38,312 nucleotides of DNA, from NCBI GenBank assembly GCA_020444165.1, contig JAHLLK010000060.1, forward strand, positions 1 to 38,312. The letters run 5' to 3'. Numbering within the stretch: the stretch's first letter is position 1; every line of letters starts with the position of its first letter. This document shows positions 16,795-26,355 of this stretch, one piece after another. The notes below the pieces were generated by a model. The model saw only the letters and a program-made list of their open reading frames with translations, was not told where the DNA came from and did no database searches. This DNA is from Deltaproteobacteria bacterium. GTDB taxonomy: Bacteria > Desulfobacterota > Desulfarculia > Desulfarculales > Desulfarculaceae. The position numbers were made by a program, and so were the translations under genes.

Positions 16795-17949
16795 GTGGCT
16801 TTTGATCTGACCGAAGAGCAGAAGATGATCCAAACCATGGCCCGGGACTTTGCCCGCCACGAGGTCATGCCCACGGCGGCCCAGCGGGACAAGAGCCACG
16901 AGTTCCCGGCCGAGAACCTGCAGAAGATGGGCGAGCTGGGCTTCCTGGGCATGATGGTGCCCGAGCAGTACGGCGGCCCGGGCACCGACACGGTGAGCTA
17001 CGCCCTGGCGCTCACCGAGGTGGCCTATGCCTGCGCCTCCACCGCGGTGGTGATGAGCGTGCACAACAGCATCTGCTGCGAGTCCATGCTCCACTTCGGA
17101 AGCGAGGAGCAGAAGCTCTTCTGGCTGCCCAAGATGTGCACCGGCGAGGTGATCGGGGCCTTTGCCCTGACCGAACCGGGCGCGGGCTCCGACCCCAGCA
17201 GCCAGCGCATGAGCGCGGTGCCCGACGGCGACGACTACATCCTGAACGGCACCAAGCAGTTCATCACCACCGGCAAGAACGCCGGGGTGATCATCTGCAC
17301 CGCGGTGACCGACCGCACCAAGCGCCACCGGGGCATCAGCGCCTTTCTCATCCCCCAGGGCACGCCGGGGCTCATCGTGGCCCGGGAAGAGGAAAAGCTG
17401 GGGCTCCGGGCCTCGGACACGGTGCAGCTGGTGTTCGAGGACTGCCGGGTGCCGGCGGCCAATATGTTGGGCCGGCCGGGCGACGGCTTCCGCATCGCCA
17501 TGGTGGGCCTGGACGGCGGGCGCATCGGCATCTCGGCCCAGTCGGTGGGCGTGGCCCAGGCCTGCCTGGACGAAGCCGTGGCCTACATCTCCCAGCGCGA
17601 GCAGTTCGGCCGGCCCCTCTCCGAGTTCCAGGGGCTCCGCTGGCGGGTGGCGGACATGGCCACCCAGATCGAGGCGGCCCGGCTCTTGTGCCTCAACGCG
17701 GCGGCCAAAAAGGACCGCGGCGAGCGCTGCTCCCTGGAGGCTTCCATGGCCAAGCTCTACGCCAGTGAAATGGTCAACCGGGTGGCCGGCTGGGCCTTGC
17801 AGATGCACGGCGGCTACGGCTATTGCAGCGAGTTCAACGTGGAGCGGCACTACCGGGACGCCCGGGTCTTCACCATCTACGAAGGCACCAGCGAGATCCA
17901 GCGCATGGTCATCTCCAACCAGGTGCTGGGCCCCTGGACCCTGCGCTGA
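16795..17949 (+). CDS. Acyl-CoA dehydrogenase 2
   Basis: A 384-residue acyl-CoA dehydrogenase, similar in plan to the one at 13942 but clearly diverged. Signatures: FALTEPGAGSDPSSQ, the QFGRPLSEFQ flavin segment and IYEGTSEIQR with the catalytic Glu363. A GTG start at 16795 with a strong AAAGGAGGGG ribosome site fixes the N-terminus. Two dehydrogenases in one cluster suggest different chain lengths or a branched substrate. The 161-nt gap before it holds only GC-rich sequence. Confidence 0.94.
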   Translation: MAFDLTEEQKMIQTMARDFARHEVMPTAAQRDKSHEFPAENLQKMGELGFLGMMVPEQYGGPGTDTVSYALALTEVAYACASTAVVMSVHNSICCESMLHFGSEEQKLFWLPKMCTGEVIGAFALTEPGAGSDPSSQRMSAVPDGDDYILNGTKQFITTGKNAGVIICTAVTDRTKRHRGISAFLIPQGTPGLIVAREEEKLGLRASDTVQLVFEDCRVPAANMLGRPGDGFRIAMVGLDGGRIGISAQSVGVAQACLDEAVAYISQREQFGRPLSEFQGLRWRVADMATQIEAARLLCLNAAAKKDRGERCSLEASMAKLYASEMVNRVAGWALQMHGGYGYCSEFNVERHYRDARVFTIYEGTSEIQRMVISNQVLGPWTLR

Positions 17950-17975
17950 GCCGGCGGGTGGGCATGGGAGGCAGC

Positions 17976-19109
17976 ATGGAGCAGGCGGTGGCCCGGCAGG
18001 CCCTGGCCCTGGAGGGGGTCCTGGTGGTGGACGTGACCCGCATGCTGCCGGGCGCGATATTGGCCCGTCAGCTCCTGGACCTGGGGGCCCGGCTCATCAA
18101 GGTGGAGGACCCGGCGGGCGGCGATCCCTTCCGCCTGGCCCCGCCCCAGGTGGAGGGCCTGGGGGCCGGCTTCGCCACCATGTACCGGGGGGCCGAGTCC
18201 CTGACCCTGGACCTGCGCGCCCCGGGCGACGCGGCCAAGCTGGCCCGCCTGGCCGGCAAGGCCGACGTGCTCCTGGAGAGCTTCCGCCCCGGCACCCTGG
18301 CCCGCTGGGGCCTGGGCCCGGACCGGCTCTTGGGTGAGAATCCGGGCCTGGTGTATTGTGCCATGTCCAGCTTCGGCCAGGCCGGCCCCCGGCAAAACGA
18401 CGTGGGCCACGACCTGAACTTCGTGGCCCTGGCCGGGGCCCTGCCCCTGGTGGGGGGGGAAGTGCCGGGCTTGCAACTGGCGGACATCACCTCCGGCCTC
18501 CTGGCCTGCTCCGCGGTGTTGGCCGCCCTGTTGGCCCGGGGCAGGGACGGCCGGGGCCGGTTGGTGGACCAACCCCTGGCCCTGGGGCCGCTGCCCTTTC
18601 TCGCCTGGGCCTGGGCCGACGCGGCGGCCGGCACGGGCAGCCTGTTGGAGAGCATGCTGGCCGGCTGGGTGCCCTGCTACCGCTGCTACCTTTGCGGCGA
18701 CGGGCGGCAGATCGCCCTGGGGGCCCTGGAACCCAAGTTCTGGCTGGGCTTTGTGAATCTCCTGGGCCTCTCCCATCTCGCCTCCCTGGGCCTGGTTTTG
18801 GGGCCCGAGGGCGAGGCCGTGACCGAGGAGGTCACCGTCGCCCTGGCCGCCCGCCCGGCCGCGGCGTGGGCCGCGGCGGCCCGGGAAGCCGGCCTGCCGG
18901 TGACCCTGGTGCACACCCCGGAGGAGGGCCGCCGGGACCCCTACTACCAGGACAGCGGCTGGACCGAGGCCACACCGCTGCCCTCCGGGGCCACCCTGGC
19001 CGGCGTGGGGCCCTTTCAGCCCTCGGTGGGCCGCACCCCGGCCCGCCCCGCCCCCCAGCCCGGGGAGCACAACCAGGCTCTGGCCCGGGAGTTCGGCTGG
19101 GCGGACTGA
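17976..19109 (+). CDS. CaiB/BaiF family CoA transferase or acyl-CoA racemase
   Basis: A 377-residue class III CoA-transferase-family protein. It has the Rossmann-like start (GVLVVDVTRMLPGAILARQLLDLGARLIKVE), the SFRPGTLARWGLG segment and FGQAGP followed by GHDLNFVALAGAL, a pattern typical of alpha-methylacyl-CoA racemases as well as transferases. The Asp in GHDLN is the candidate active-site acid; I cannot choose between transferase and racemase. Start 17976 has GGGAGG upstream; 17964 is an alternative. A racemase would fit with branched-chain acyl-CoA oxidation; a transferase would activate the acid. Confidence 0.85.
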   Translation: MEQAVARQALALEGVLVVDVTRMLPGAILARQLLDLGARLIKVEDPAGGDPFRLAPPQVEGLGAGFATMYRGAESLTLDLRAPGDAAKLARLAGKADVLLESFRPGTLARWGLGPDRLLGENPGLVYCAMSSFGQAGPRQNDVGHDLNFVALAGALPLVGGEVPGLQLADITSGLLACSAVLAALLARGRDGRGRLVDQPLALGPLPFLAWAWADAAAGTGSLLESMLAGWVPCYRCYLCGDGRQIALGALEPKFWLGFVNLLGLSHLASLGLVLGPEGEAVTEEVTVALAARPAAAWAAAAREAGLPVTLVHTPEEGRRDPYYQDSGWTEATPLPSGATLAGVGPFQPSVGRTPARPAPQPGEHNQALAREFGWAD

Positions 19110-19187
19110 ACCCGGGCCTTTTCCCTCTCCCCGCCCTGCCGCGGGCCCTCCCGGCCGCCTTCGTCCGTTACAACGCCATATTTTGCT

Positions 19188-19217
19188 TTGCATTCTCGCC
19201 TCCCCAGACCTGATAAT
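19188..19217 (+). promoter_or_regulatory. Sigma70-like promoter upstream of the hybrid kinase
   Basis: -35 TTGCAT (19188-19193), 18-nt spacer, -10 GATAAT (19212-19217) in an AT-richer patch. The kinase start is about 265 nt further on, so the transcript would have a long leader. Confidence 0.45.
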
Positions 19218-19482
19218 GAATGCTCCAGACCAGAAGCGGCAGGGGGGCGCCGTTCTTTGGTCTCTCGCCAAAGCAACTTCCCGTCAGCCCCGGACGAGAC
19301 ACCCCGCTCCTGGTGGGGGAGAGGTGACGTTCAAGCCTCTTGTTGGACGATGCTCGATGCTTACGCTGCTCCCGGCGCGGTGAGTCGCGCCGCGTCCCAG
19401 GGGCCAGCGGTTCAGGTATGGTGTCAGATGCCCCAGCCATGAAATGTAAGCAGCACTGACAGGGGGACGCGCGACCCACGCC
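19218..19482 (+). other. Long leader before the hybrid kinase, no gene seen
   Basis: About 265 bases with several potential stems: CTTTGG/CCAAAG near 19257-19275 and CGGCGCG/CGCGCCG near 19374-19393. It matches no riboswitch or tRNA that I recognise, and the short open frames lack convincing ribosome sites. Confidence 0.35.
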
Positions 19483-22400
19483 ATGAACATACTGTTTTTA
19501 TATGCTGACTCTGAGATAGCCGCCCTGGTGCGGCAATTCCTGGCCGAGGCCGGGCACCCTCCGGCGGGCTTGCGGGAGGTGCGCGGCCTGGGCGCGGCCC
19601 TGGAAGAACTCGCCCGCGAACCAGCCGACCTGGTGCTCCTGGAGCCCGCTCCCCGGGACCTCCCGGAGCGGGAAGCCCTGGGCCGCTTGCGCCGGGCCGC
19701 GGAAGGCGCGGCCCTGGTGGTGCTGGCCGGCCACCAGGATCAGGCGGCCGCCCTCGCCGCCCTGGCCGAGGGGGCCCAGGATGTGCTGTACCGCGCCGAG
19801 CTCAGCCCGGCCGAGCTGACCCGCCGCCTGAACCAGGCGGTGAACCGGCGACGGGCCGCCGGCCCGGACCTGGCGCCGGCCGTGGCCGAGGCCCGCCTGC
19901 GCCGCCTGGTGGAATCCAACTCCGACGCCATGGTGGTGGTGGACAACCAGGGGCTTATCCGCTTTGTCAACGAGGCGGCCCTGCAGCTCTGGGAGTTGCC
20001 CCGCCCGGAGCTTTTGGGCCGGAGCTTCGGCTTCCCCACCGTGGCCGGCGAGACCGTGGACCTGGAGCTGGGCCTGCCGGAAGGCGGGCGCAAGGTGGCC
20101 GAAATGAAGGTGGTCTCCCTGACCTGGGAAGGCCGCCGGGCCCATCTGGCCACCCTCCGGGACGTGACCCTGCGCCGCGCCCTGGAACGGGACCTGGCCG
20201 AGAGCGAGGAGCGCTTTCGCCAGCTCACCGGCAACATGGACGTGGCCTTTTGGCTGCGTTCCCTGGCCACCGGCCGCCTGGAATACGTGAACCCCGCCTT
20301 TGCCGAGATCTGGGGCCTGCCGCCGGCGGACCACCAGGACCACCTGAGCCAGATCCTGGGCCGGGTGCACCCCGACGACCGCCCCCTGTTGGACCGGCCC
20401 TGGGAGGCCGAGGGCCGGGAGCCGCATCCCCGGGTGCTGGAGTTCCGCCTCCTGGAGCCCGGCGGCCGGGTGCGCTGGCTGCGGGAGCGCCGCTTTTTGG
20501 TGCGCGATGGCCAAGGGCGGGCGGTCAAGCTGGCCGGCCTGTCCGAGGACGTCACCCCCTTGAAGGAAACCGAGGAGGAGCTGCGGCGGCGGCAGCAGCT
20601 TTTGGACGCGGTCCTGGCCGCCTCGCCGGTGGGCGTGGCCCTCTTGGAAGCCGAGCGGGTCCTCTGGGCCAACCAGGCCGCCCGGGAGATGCTGGGTCTG
20701 GGCCCCGAGACGGACCTGGACGCCCTGGACCCCACCACCCTGCTGGCCCGGCCCGAGGACAAGCCCGGAATCATGGAGACCCTGCGGGAGCTGCGCCGCG
20801 GCGGTCCGCCCTTGCGCCTGGATCTGCGCTTGCGCCGCCGGGACGGCAAGCTCATCGACGCCCATTTGCAGATCTGCGCCCTGTCCGAGGCGCCGGGGGC
20901 CGGCCCCCTGGTGGCCACCATCTCGGACATCTCCTGGCGCAAGGAGGCCGAGCTGGCCCTCCGGGAAAGCGAGGCGCGCTACCGCCGGCTGTTCGAGGAC
21001 TCCCCGGCGGCCTTGTGGGAAGAGGACCACAGCCGGCTGCGGGAGCAGTTGGCCCGCCTGGCCACCCTGGGGGTCAAGGACCTGGCCGCCTATTTCCGGG
21101 ACAAGCCGGGCCAACTGGAGCGGCTCACCGGCCTGGTGCGCATCCTGGACCTGAACCGGGCCACCCGCGAGCTCTTTGACCTGCCCCCTAAACTGGCCGC
21201 CCGCCAGGGGCCGCATTTCTTGTTTGCCGGGGGGCGTAACCGCGCGGTGTTTCTGGAGCAGTTGCAGGCCATCCACGTGGGCCACGCCCATTACGAGGCG
21301 GCCTTGTACCTGGCCAACGAGAGCGGCGAGCCCCGGCACATGTACATGCGCTGGTCGGTCACCCCGGGCCGGGAGCGCGATCTGGGCCGGGTCTTGGTGT
21401 CCTTGCAGGACCTCACCACCCAAAAGCGCCTGGAAGACCAGTACCACCGCCTGCAGAAGCTGGACAGCCTGTCCCTGGTGGTGGGTGGGGTGGCCCACGA
21501 CTTCAACAACCTCCTGATGGCCATGCTGGGGCACGCCGAGCTGGCCCTGGAGCAGGTGCCCGCCGGCTCGCCTCTGGCCGGGGACCTGAAGGCCATCCTG
21601 GAAAGCGGCCGGCGGGCCACGGCCCTCACCCGGCAGATGCAGAACTACGCCGGCCAGGGCCGGCACCAACCCCAATTCCTGGATCTCTCCCAGTTCGCGG
21701 CCGAGGTCCTGGCCATCCTGCAGGTTTCCCTGGGGACGGGGGCGGAGTTGCACCTGGACCTGGCCGCCGAACTGCCCGCCCTGGAAGGCGATCCCGGCCA
21801 GCTCCAGCATCTCCTCATCGCCCTGTTGACCAACGCCCACGAAGCCCTGGACGGGCAGGGGGGGCGGGTGACCGTGAGCACCCGGCTGGTCCACTTGACC
21901 CGCCAGGACTTGGAGCAAAGCTTCCTCTTCGAGGGGCAGGCCGCGGGCGACTACCTGGCCCTGGAGGTGCGGGACTCCGGCCGGGGCATGGATCCGCCGG
22001 TGTTGGACCGGGCCTTTGATCCCTTTTTCTCCACCAAGTTCACCGGCCGCGGCATGGGCCTGGCCGCGGTGCTGGGCATCGTCCGGGTGCACCAGGGGGC
22101 GGTCAAGGTGGTGAGCCAGCCCGGGCAAGGCACCTGCTTCACGGTGTATCTGCCCGTGGCCGCCCGGCCCAGCCCCGCGCCGCCGCCGCTCGCCCGGCCG
22201 CCCCTCAGGCTGGCGGGCCGGGTGCTGGTGGTGGACGACCAGGAGGAGATCCGCCGGGTCACCAGCAGCATGCTGGCCCAGCACGGGCTCAGCGTGCTCA
22301 CGGCCGGCGGCGGGGAGGAGGCCCTGGACCTCCTCGGCCGGCTGGAAGGCCCCTTGGACGCCGTGGTCTTGGACTGGAACATGCCCGGCCTGTCTGGCGA

Positions 22401-22587
22401 ACAGGCGGTGCGGGCCATCCACCAGGCGCGCTCCGCCACCCCGGTGCTGTTGACCAGCGGCTTCAACCGCGCGGAGATCGCTTTCCGGGCCCAGGGGCTC
22501 GAGGTGGCCGGCTTCCTGCAAAAGCCCTACAAGATCTCGCAACTTTTGAGCGAGCTGCAAAGGATCATGGCCTCCCGGGAGGAGTAA
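19483..22587 (+). CDS. Hybrid PAS sensor histidine kinase with two receiver domains
   Basis: A 1034-residue, apparently soluble kinase. Order: receiver-like domain (1-115), about four PAS/PAC modules (138-235, 245-360, 372-485, 490-650), HisKA with phosphorylatable His672 in GVAHDFNNLL, HATPase (N box LLTNAHEAL, DSGRGMD, FSTKFTGRGMGLAAV) and a C-terminal receiver (about 905-1030) with Asp964 in VVLDWNMPG and Lys in LQKPY. The N-terminal receiver looks degenerate: the phosphoacceptor position reads LLEPA (Glu for Asp) and the conserved Lys is Arg (LYRAE). The last PAS contains an insertion or long helix (about 505-545). No DNA-binding domain is present, so the output is through another protein. 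Confidence 0.93.
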   Translation: MNILFLYADSEIAALVRQFLAEAGHPPAGLREVRGLGAALEELAREPADLVLLEPAPRDLPEREALGRLRRAAEGAALVVLAGHQDQAAALAALAEGAQDVLYRAELSPAELTRRLNQAVNRRRAAGPDLAPAVAEARLRRLVESNSDAMVVVDNQGLIRFVNEAALQLWELPRPELLGRSFGFPTVAGETVDLELGLPEGGRKVAEMKVVSLTWEGRRAHLATLRDVTLRRALERDLAESEERFRQLTGNMDVAFWLRSLATGRLEYVNPAFAEIWGLPPADHQDHLSQILGRVHPDDRPLLDRPWEAEGREPHPRVLEFRLLEPGGRVRWLRERRFLVRDGQGRAVKLAGLSEDVTPLKETEEELRRRQQLLDAVLAASPVGVALLEAERVLWANQAAREMLGLGPETDLDALDPTTLLARPEDKPGIMETLRELRRGGPPLRLDLRLRRRDGKLIDAHLQICALSEAPGAGPLVATISDISWRKEAELALRESEARYRRLFEDSPAALWEEDHSRLREQLARLATLGVKDLAAYFRDKPGQLERLTGLVRILDLNRATRELFDLPPKLAARQGPHFLFAGGRNRAVFLEQLQAIHVGHAHYEAALYLANESGEPRHMYMRWSVTPGRERDLGRVLVSLQDLTTQKRLEDQYHRLQKLDSLSLVVGGVAHDFNNLLMAMLGHAELALEQVPAGSPLAGDLKAILESGRRATALTRQMQNYAGQGRHQPQFLDLSQFAAEVLAILQVSLGTGAELHLDLAAELPALEGDPGQLQHLLIALLTNAHEALDGQGGRVTVSTRLVHLTRQDLEQSFLFEGQAAGDYLALEVRDSGRGMDPPVLDRAFDPFFSTKFTGRGMGLAAVLGIVRVHQGAVKVVSQPGQGTCFTVYLPVAARPSPAPPPLARPPLRLAGRVLVVDDQEEIRRVTSSMLAQHGLSVLTAGGGEEALDLLGRLEGPLDAVVLDWNMPGLSGEQAVRAIHQARSATPVLLTSGFNRAEIAFRAQGLEVAGFLQKPYKISQLLSELQRIMASREE

Positions 22588-22596
22588 ACCGGGAGG

Positions 22597-22616
22597 CTCG
22601 GGCCCCGTGACCCGAG
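22597..22616. repeat. Short stem after the hybrid kinase gene
   Basis: CTCGGG (22597-22602) pairs with CCCGAG (22611-22616), 10 nt after the stop codon. It may be part of a weak terminator. The 177-nt gap also holds a CGG-rich microsatellite around 22668-22690. Confidence 0.35.
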
Positions 22617-22764
22617 AACGGCCGGAGCGCTTGCCAGCCGGGGCCGTATCTGCCAGAGTTAAACTGCGGCGGCGACGGCGGCGGCGGCGCCCCTGGCCGG
22701 CCCGCGCGCCGCGGCAACCACCCACCCTCGGGGCCCTGCCGGGCCGGAAGGAGCCAAAGTTTCC

Positions 22765-24081
22765 ATGCCCAAGGTGGCGATCGTACGTTACGAAGAACCC
22801 GGGGAATCGGTCCGCCAGGCGGTGGAGCTGAGCCAGGGCCTGGCCGGCCTGCCCCAGGGGGCCAAGGTTTTCCTCAAGCCCAACATCGTCTTCTGGACCA
22901 AGGCCGTCCCCTTTCCCAAATGGGGGGTGATCACCACCAGCCGGGTGGTGGAAGACCTGGTGGTGCTGTTGAAGGAGGCCGGGGCCGCCCAGATCACCAT
23001 CGGCGAGGGCATGGTCATGTACGATCCCAAGGACACGGCCACCCCGGCCCACGCCTTTGAGACCCTGGGCTATAACGAGCTGGGCCGCCGCTACGGGGTG
23101 AAGACGGTAAACGTGTTCGAGCGGCCCTTCCGCCAGGTGGACCTGGGCGATGGGGTGGAGCTTGCCTTCAACGTGGACGCCCTGGACAGCGATTTTTTGG
23201 TGGACCTGCCGGTGATGAAGACCCACGCCCAGGCACGGCTCAGCCTGGGGCTCAAGAACCTGAAGGGGCTCATCGACATCCCGTCCCGCAAGAAATGCCA
23301 CAACGCCGAGCCGGGGCGCGGTTTGGACTTCATGGTCTCCCATTTGGCCCAGGCCCTGCCCCCCATGTTCACCCTGGTGGACGGCATCTACACCATCGAG
23401 CGGGGGCCCTCCTTTGACGGCAAGGTGCACCGCAGCAACCTCTTGGCCGCTTCGGCCGATCTGTTGAGCGCGGACTTCGCCGCGGCCCGGCTCTTGGGCC
23501 ACGACCCGGCCGAGGTGCCCCACCTGGCCCTGGCCGCGGCCCGGGCCGGCCGCCCCACCGACCTCTCCGACGTGGAGGTGAAGGGCCTGGACCCGGCGGA
23601 GGTGGGCACCTATCACGGCTGGGACTACGAGTACACCCCGGACGGCAGCCTGCCCCTGCCCATGGTCAAGGCCGGGGTGGCGGGCCTGGCCTTTTATAAA
23701 TACGACGACACCCTGTGCACCTACTGCTCGGGGCTCAACGGCATCATGCTCGCGGCCATTTCCCTGGCCTGGCAGGGCAAGCCCTTTGACGAGGTGGAGG
23801 TGCTCACCGGCAAGGCCATGGCCCCCCGGGGTCAGGCCCACAAGACCATCCTGGTGGGCAAGTGCATGTACCAGGCCCACAAGGACAACCCGGCCATCCA
23901 GGAAATGCTCGCCATCAAGGGCTGTCCGCCCAAGGCGGAGCAGATCGTGACCGCCCTGCACCAGGCCGGCATCCCGGTGAACGAGGCCATGTTCGAGCAC
24001 ATGGACCAGTTGCCCGGCTTCTTCATGGGGCGCTACGCGGGCCGGCCGGAGTTCGAGGAGGCCCACTTCCAGGTGGCGTGA
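22765..24081 (+). CDS. DUF362 domain protein with C-terminal cysteines
   Basis: A 438-residue protein of the DUF362 family, whose biochemical role is not established. Family features: KVFLKPNIV (about 34-42), a GEGMVMYDP loop, the FLVDLPVMKTHAQARLSLGLKNLKG block (about 150-175), the HRSNLLAASADLLSADFAAARLLG block and the region after it. Many DUF362 proteins carry a ferredoxin-like domain; this one does not, but has C-T-Y-C, G-K-C-M and K-G-C-P-P near the C-terminus that could bind a metal. It lies between a hybrid kinase and a two-component pair, all on one strand. The start has GGAAGGAG upstream, somewhat distant. Confidence 0.82.
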   Translation: MPKVAIVRYEEPGESVRQAVELSQGLAGLPQGAKVFLKPNIVFWTKAVPFPKWGVITTSRVVEDLVVLLKEAGAAQITIGEGMVMYDPKDTATPAHAFETLGYNELGRRYGVKTVNVFERPFRQVDLGDGVELAFNVDALDSDFLVDLPVMKTHAQARLSLGLKNLKGLIDIPSRKKCHNAEPGRGLDFMVSHLAQALPPMFTLVDGIYTIERGPSFDGKVHRSNLLAASADLLSADFAAARLLGHDPAEVPHLALAAARAGRPTDLSDVEVKGLDPAEVGTYHGWDYEYTPDGSLPLPMVKAGVAGLAFYKYDDTLCTYCSGLNGIMLAAISLAWQGKPFDEVEVLTGKAMAPRGQAHKTILVGKCMYQAHKDNPAIQEMLAIKGCPPKAEQIVTALHQAGIPVNEAMFEHMDQLPGFFMGRYAGRPEFEEAHFQVA

Positions 24082-24171
24082 GAGCCCAAAGCATGGTGCT
24101 CACCGGCCGTGGACCATGGCCGGGGGGAGCGGCAACCAGGGCGGCGCCCGCCGTCCGGAGAGGAGGTTAGC

Positions 24172-24846
24172 GTGCGGGTCCTGGTGGTGGAAGACGATAC
24201 CAAGATCGCCGACTTCCTGGCCAAGGGCTTCCGGGAGGCGGGTTTTACCGTGGACTTGGCCGCCGACGGGGACGAGGGCCTGGTCCAGGGCCTCACCGGG
24301 GTGCACGATGTCCTGGTGGTGGACCTGATGCTGCCCGGCCGGGACGGGCTCTCGCTCATCGAGGAGCTGCGGGCCCGGCGCATGACCGCCCCGGTGTTGA
24401 TCCTCTCGGCCAAACGCTCGGTGGACGACCGGGTGCGGGGCCTGCAAAAGGGCGGCGACGACTACCTGACCAAGCCTTTTTCCTTTGCCGAGCTCTTGGC
24501 CCGGGTGCAGGCCCTGGTGCGCCGCTCCTCCCTGCAGACCGAGCCCACCAGCCTGGAGGTGGGGGGCTTGCAGATGGATCTCCTGACCCGGGAGGTCACC
24601 CGGAACGGTCAGGTCATCAACCTGCCGGCCAAGGAGTTCGCCCTGTTGGAGCATTTGCTGCGCAACGCCGGGCGGGTGGTGACCAAGACCTCCATCCTGG
24701 AAAAGGTCTATGATTTCAGCTTCGACCCCCAGACCAACGTGGTGGACGTGCTGGTTTGCCGCCTCCGCAACAAAGTGGACCGCGAACACGAGTCAAAGCT
24801 GATCCACACCATCCGGGGCATGGGCTATGTTCTCAAGGAAGGCTGA
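24172..24846 (+). CDS. OmpR-family response regulator
   Basis: A 224-residue DNA-binding response regulator. The receiver has the acidic pair (Glu7, Asp8, Asp9), phosphoacceptor Asp51 in VVDLMLPG and the conserved Lys in LTKPF; a winged-helix Trans_reg_C domain fills about 125-224 ([38 protein letters not shown]). The GTG at 24172 has an excellent AGAGGAGG site; the frame is open to an ATG at 24109 but that extension is not family-like. It overlaps its partner kinase by 20 nt, so a cognate pair is likely. The composition resembles heavy-metal (CusR/CopR) regulators, but the signal is unknown. Confidence 0.94.
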   Translation: MRVLVVEDDTKIADFLAKGFREAGFTVDLAADGDEGLVQGLTGVHDVLVVDLMLPGRDGLSLIEELRARRMTAPVLILSAKRSVDDRVRGLQKGGDDYLTKPFSFAELLARVQALVRRSSLQTEPTSLEVGGLQMDLLTREVTRNGQVINLPAKEFALLEHLLRNAGRVVTKTSILEKVYDFSFDPQTNVVDVLVCRLRNKVDREHESKLIHTIRGMGYVLKEG

Positions 24847-26341
24847 GCCAACCGGGGAGGCCCCGGCCGGCCCCGCCCCCCGCCGCCCGGCGCGTCCCGG
24901 CCTGTCCTTCAGCCTCAAGCTGACCGCCCTGAACTCCATCTGGTTCGTGGGCTGCTATCTCATCCTGTTCACCGCGGCCTATTTCATCGTGGACGAGCTG
25001 GGCCACAAGCGGGAGCGGGAGCTGATCCAGAACCGGGCCGAGGAGTACGAGGCCTGGTACCGGGAGGGAGGGGTGCGGGCCCTGGAGGAGCGCTTCCAGC
25101 TCCAGACCTCCCAGCGCCCGGAGGTGTTTTTCCTGCGGATCATCGGTCCCCAGGGCGGGGTGGTGCTGGTGAGCCTGCCGCCGGGCACCCGGCCGGTGGA
25201 CCTGGATGACCTGCCCCGGCCCAAGTTCCTGGCCGCGGCCCGCTGGGAGACCTTCGAAGATCCCCACCATGAGCGCTCCTGGACCGTGGCCTCCCTGCCG
25301 CTTTCCAAGGACATGGTGCTGCAGGTGGGCAAGGACTCCAGCCAGGAGGAGAAGTTCCTGGCCTGGCTCCGGGCCGTGTTCCTGGGCTTCTCCGTGCCCA
25401 TCGTGCTGTTGGGGGTGGCGGCCGGCGGGGCGCTCACCTACCGCGCCCTGAAGCCTCTCAGGAACCTGATCCACACGGTGCGGAGCATCCTGGCCACCGG
25501 CAACCTGGCGCTCCGGGTGCCGGAGCGGCCGGAAAAGGGCGAGCTGGACGAGCTGATCAGCCTGTTCAACCGCATGCTGCAATCCAACCAGGCGCTGATC
25601 ACCGGGCTCAATGAGTCCCTGGACAACGTGGCCCACGATCTCCGCACCCCGCTCACCCGCCTGAAGGCCGCGGCGGAGTATGCCCTGCAAGGCGGGGGCG
25701 GGCCGGAGGCGCTGCGGGAGGCCCTGGCCGATTGCCTGGAGGAGTCGGATCAGGTCTTGGTGATGCTCAACGCGCTGATGGACGTGGCCGAGGCCGAGGC
25801 CGGGGTGTTGAAGCTGGACCACCAGCCGGTCTTGTTGGCCCCCCTGGCCGACCTGGTGGTGAACTTGTACCAGGAGGTGGCCGAGGACCGGGGCCTGACC
25901 CTGGTGGCCGAGGTGCCGCCGGGTTTCACCGTGCTGGCCGACACCGCCCGGCTGCGCCAGGCCCTGGCCAACCTGGTGGACAACGCGCTCAAATACAGCG
26001 ATCACGGCGGGGAGGTGCGCATCAAGGCCATTTCCCGGCCGGGTTGGGCGGGTTTCGCGGTCAGCGACCAGGGCCAGGGCATCTCCCACCAGGAAAAGGA
26101 CAAGATCTTCGACCGTCTCTACCGGGGCGACCGCTCCCGCTCGCAGAAAGGATTGGGCCTGGGCCTGTCCCTGGTGCGGGCCATGGTCATCGCCCACGGC
26201 GGCTGCCTGGAGCTGGACAGCGAGGTGGACCAAGGCTCCACCTTCCTCGTCTGGCTGCCCACGGAGCCGGGTCCTCCCCGCCGGGAGGCCGTGTCGCCCG
26301 CCGCCCCGCCGGTCCCGGGCGGGGTCACGCCGATCTCCTAG
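24827..26341 (+). CDS. Membrane sensor histidine kinase
   Basis: A 504-residue kinase with an N-terminal transmembrane helix (about 32-57), a periplasmic sensor region (about 58-180), a second helix (about 183-207), a HAMP linker ([11 protein letters not shown] onward), HisKA with His270 in [13 protein letters not shown] and HATPase_c ([28 protein letters not shown]). It ends with a Pro-rich tail. This is the usual partner of an OmpR-type regulator and overlaps the regulator gene by 20 nt. The periplasmic part has no recognisable metal motif, so the stimulus is open. Confidence 0.94.
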   Translation: MFSRKAEPTGEAPAGPAPRRPARPGLSFSLKLTALNSIWFVGCYLILFTAAYFIVDELGHKRERELIQNRAEEYEAWYREGGVRALEERFQLQTSQRPEVFFLRIIGPQGGVVLVSLPPGTRPVDLDDLPRPKFLAAARWETFEDPHHERSWTVASLPLSKDMVLQVGKDSSQEEKFLAWLRAVFLGFSVPIVLLGVAAGGALTYRALKPLRNLIHTVRSILATGNLALRVPERPEKGELDELISLFNRMLQSNQALITGLNESLDNVAHDLRTPLTRLKAAAEYALQGGGGPEALREALADCLEESDQVLVMLNALMDVAEAEAGVLKLDHQPVLLAPLADLVVNLYQEVAEDRGLTLVAEVPPGFTVLADTARLRQALANLVDNALKYSDHGGEVRIKAISRPGWAGFAVSDQGQGISHQEKDKIFDRLYRGDRSRSQKGLGLGLSLVRAMVIAHGGCLELDSEVDQGSTFLVWLPTEPGPPRREAVSPAAPPVPGGVTPIS

Positions 26342-26355
26342 TCCGGATATTTCAT
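26342..26355. repeat. Single end of the 34822-35081 inverted-repeat element
   Basis: CCGGATATTTCATG is identical to 14 bp of the terminal repeat at 34822-34838 and inverted at 35065-35081. Here only one end is present, immediately after the kinase stop codon. Confidence 0.6.

Noticed and set aside
19498..24066. A 1522-codon frame antisense to the hybrid kinase and DUF362 genes
   Set aside because: It spans two well-supported genes on the + strand and has Gly/Gln/His-rich composition typical of antisense frames at high GC.
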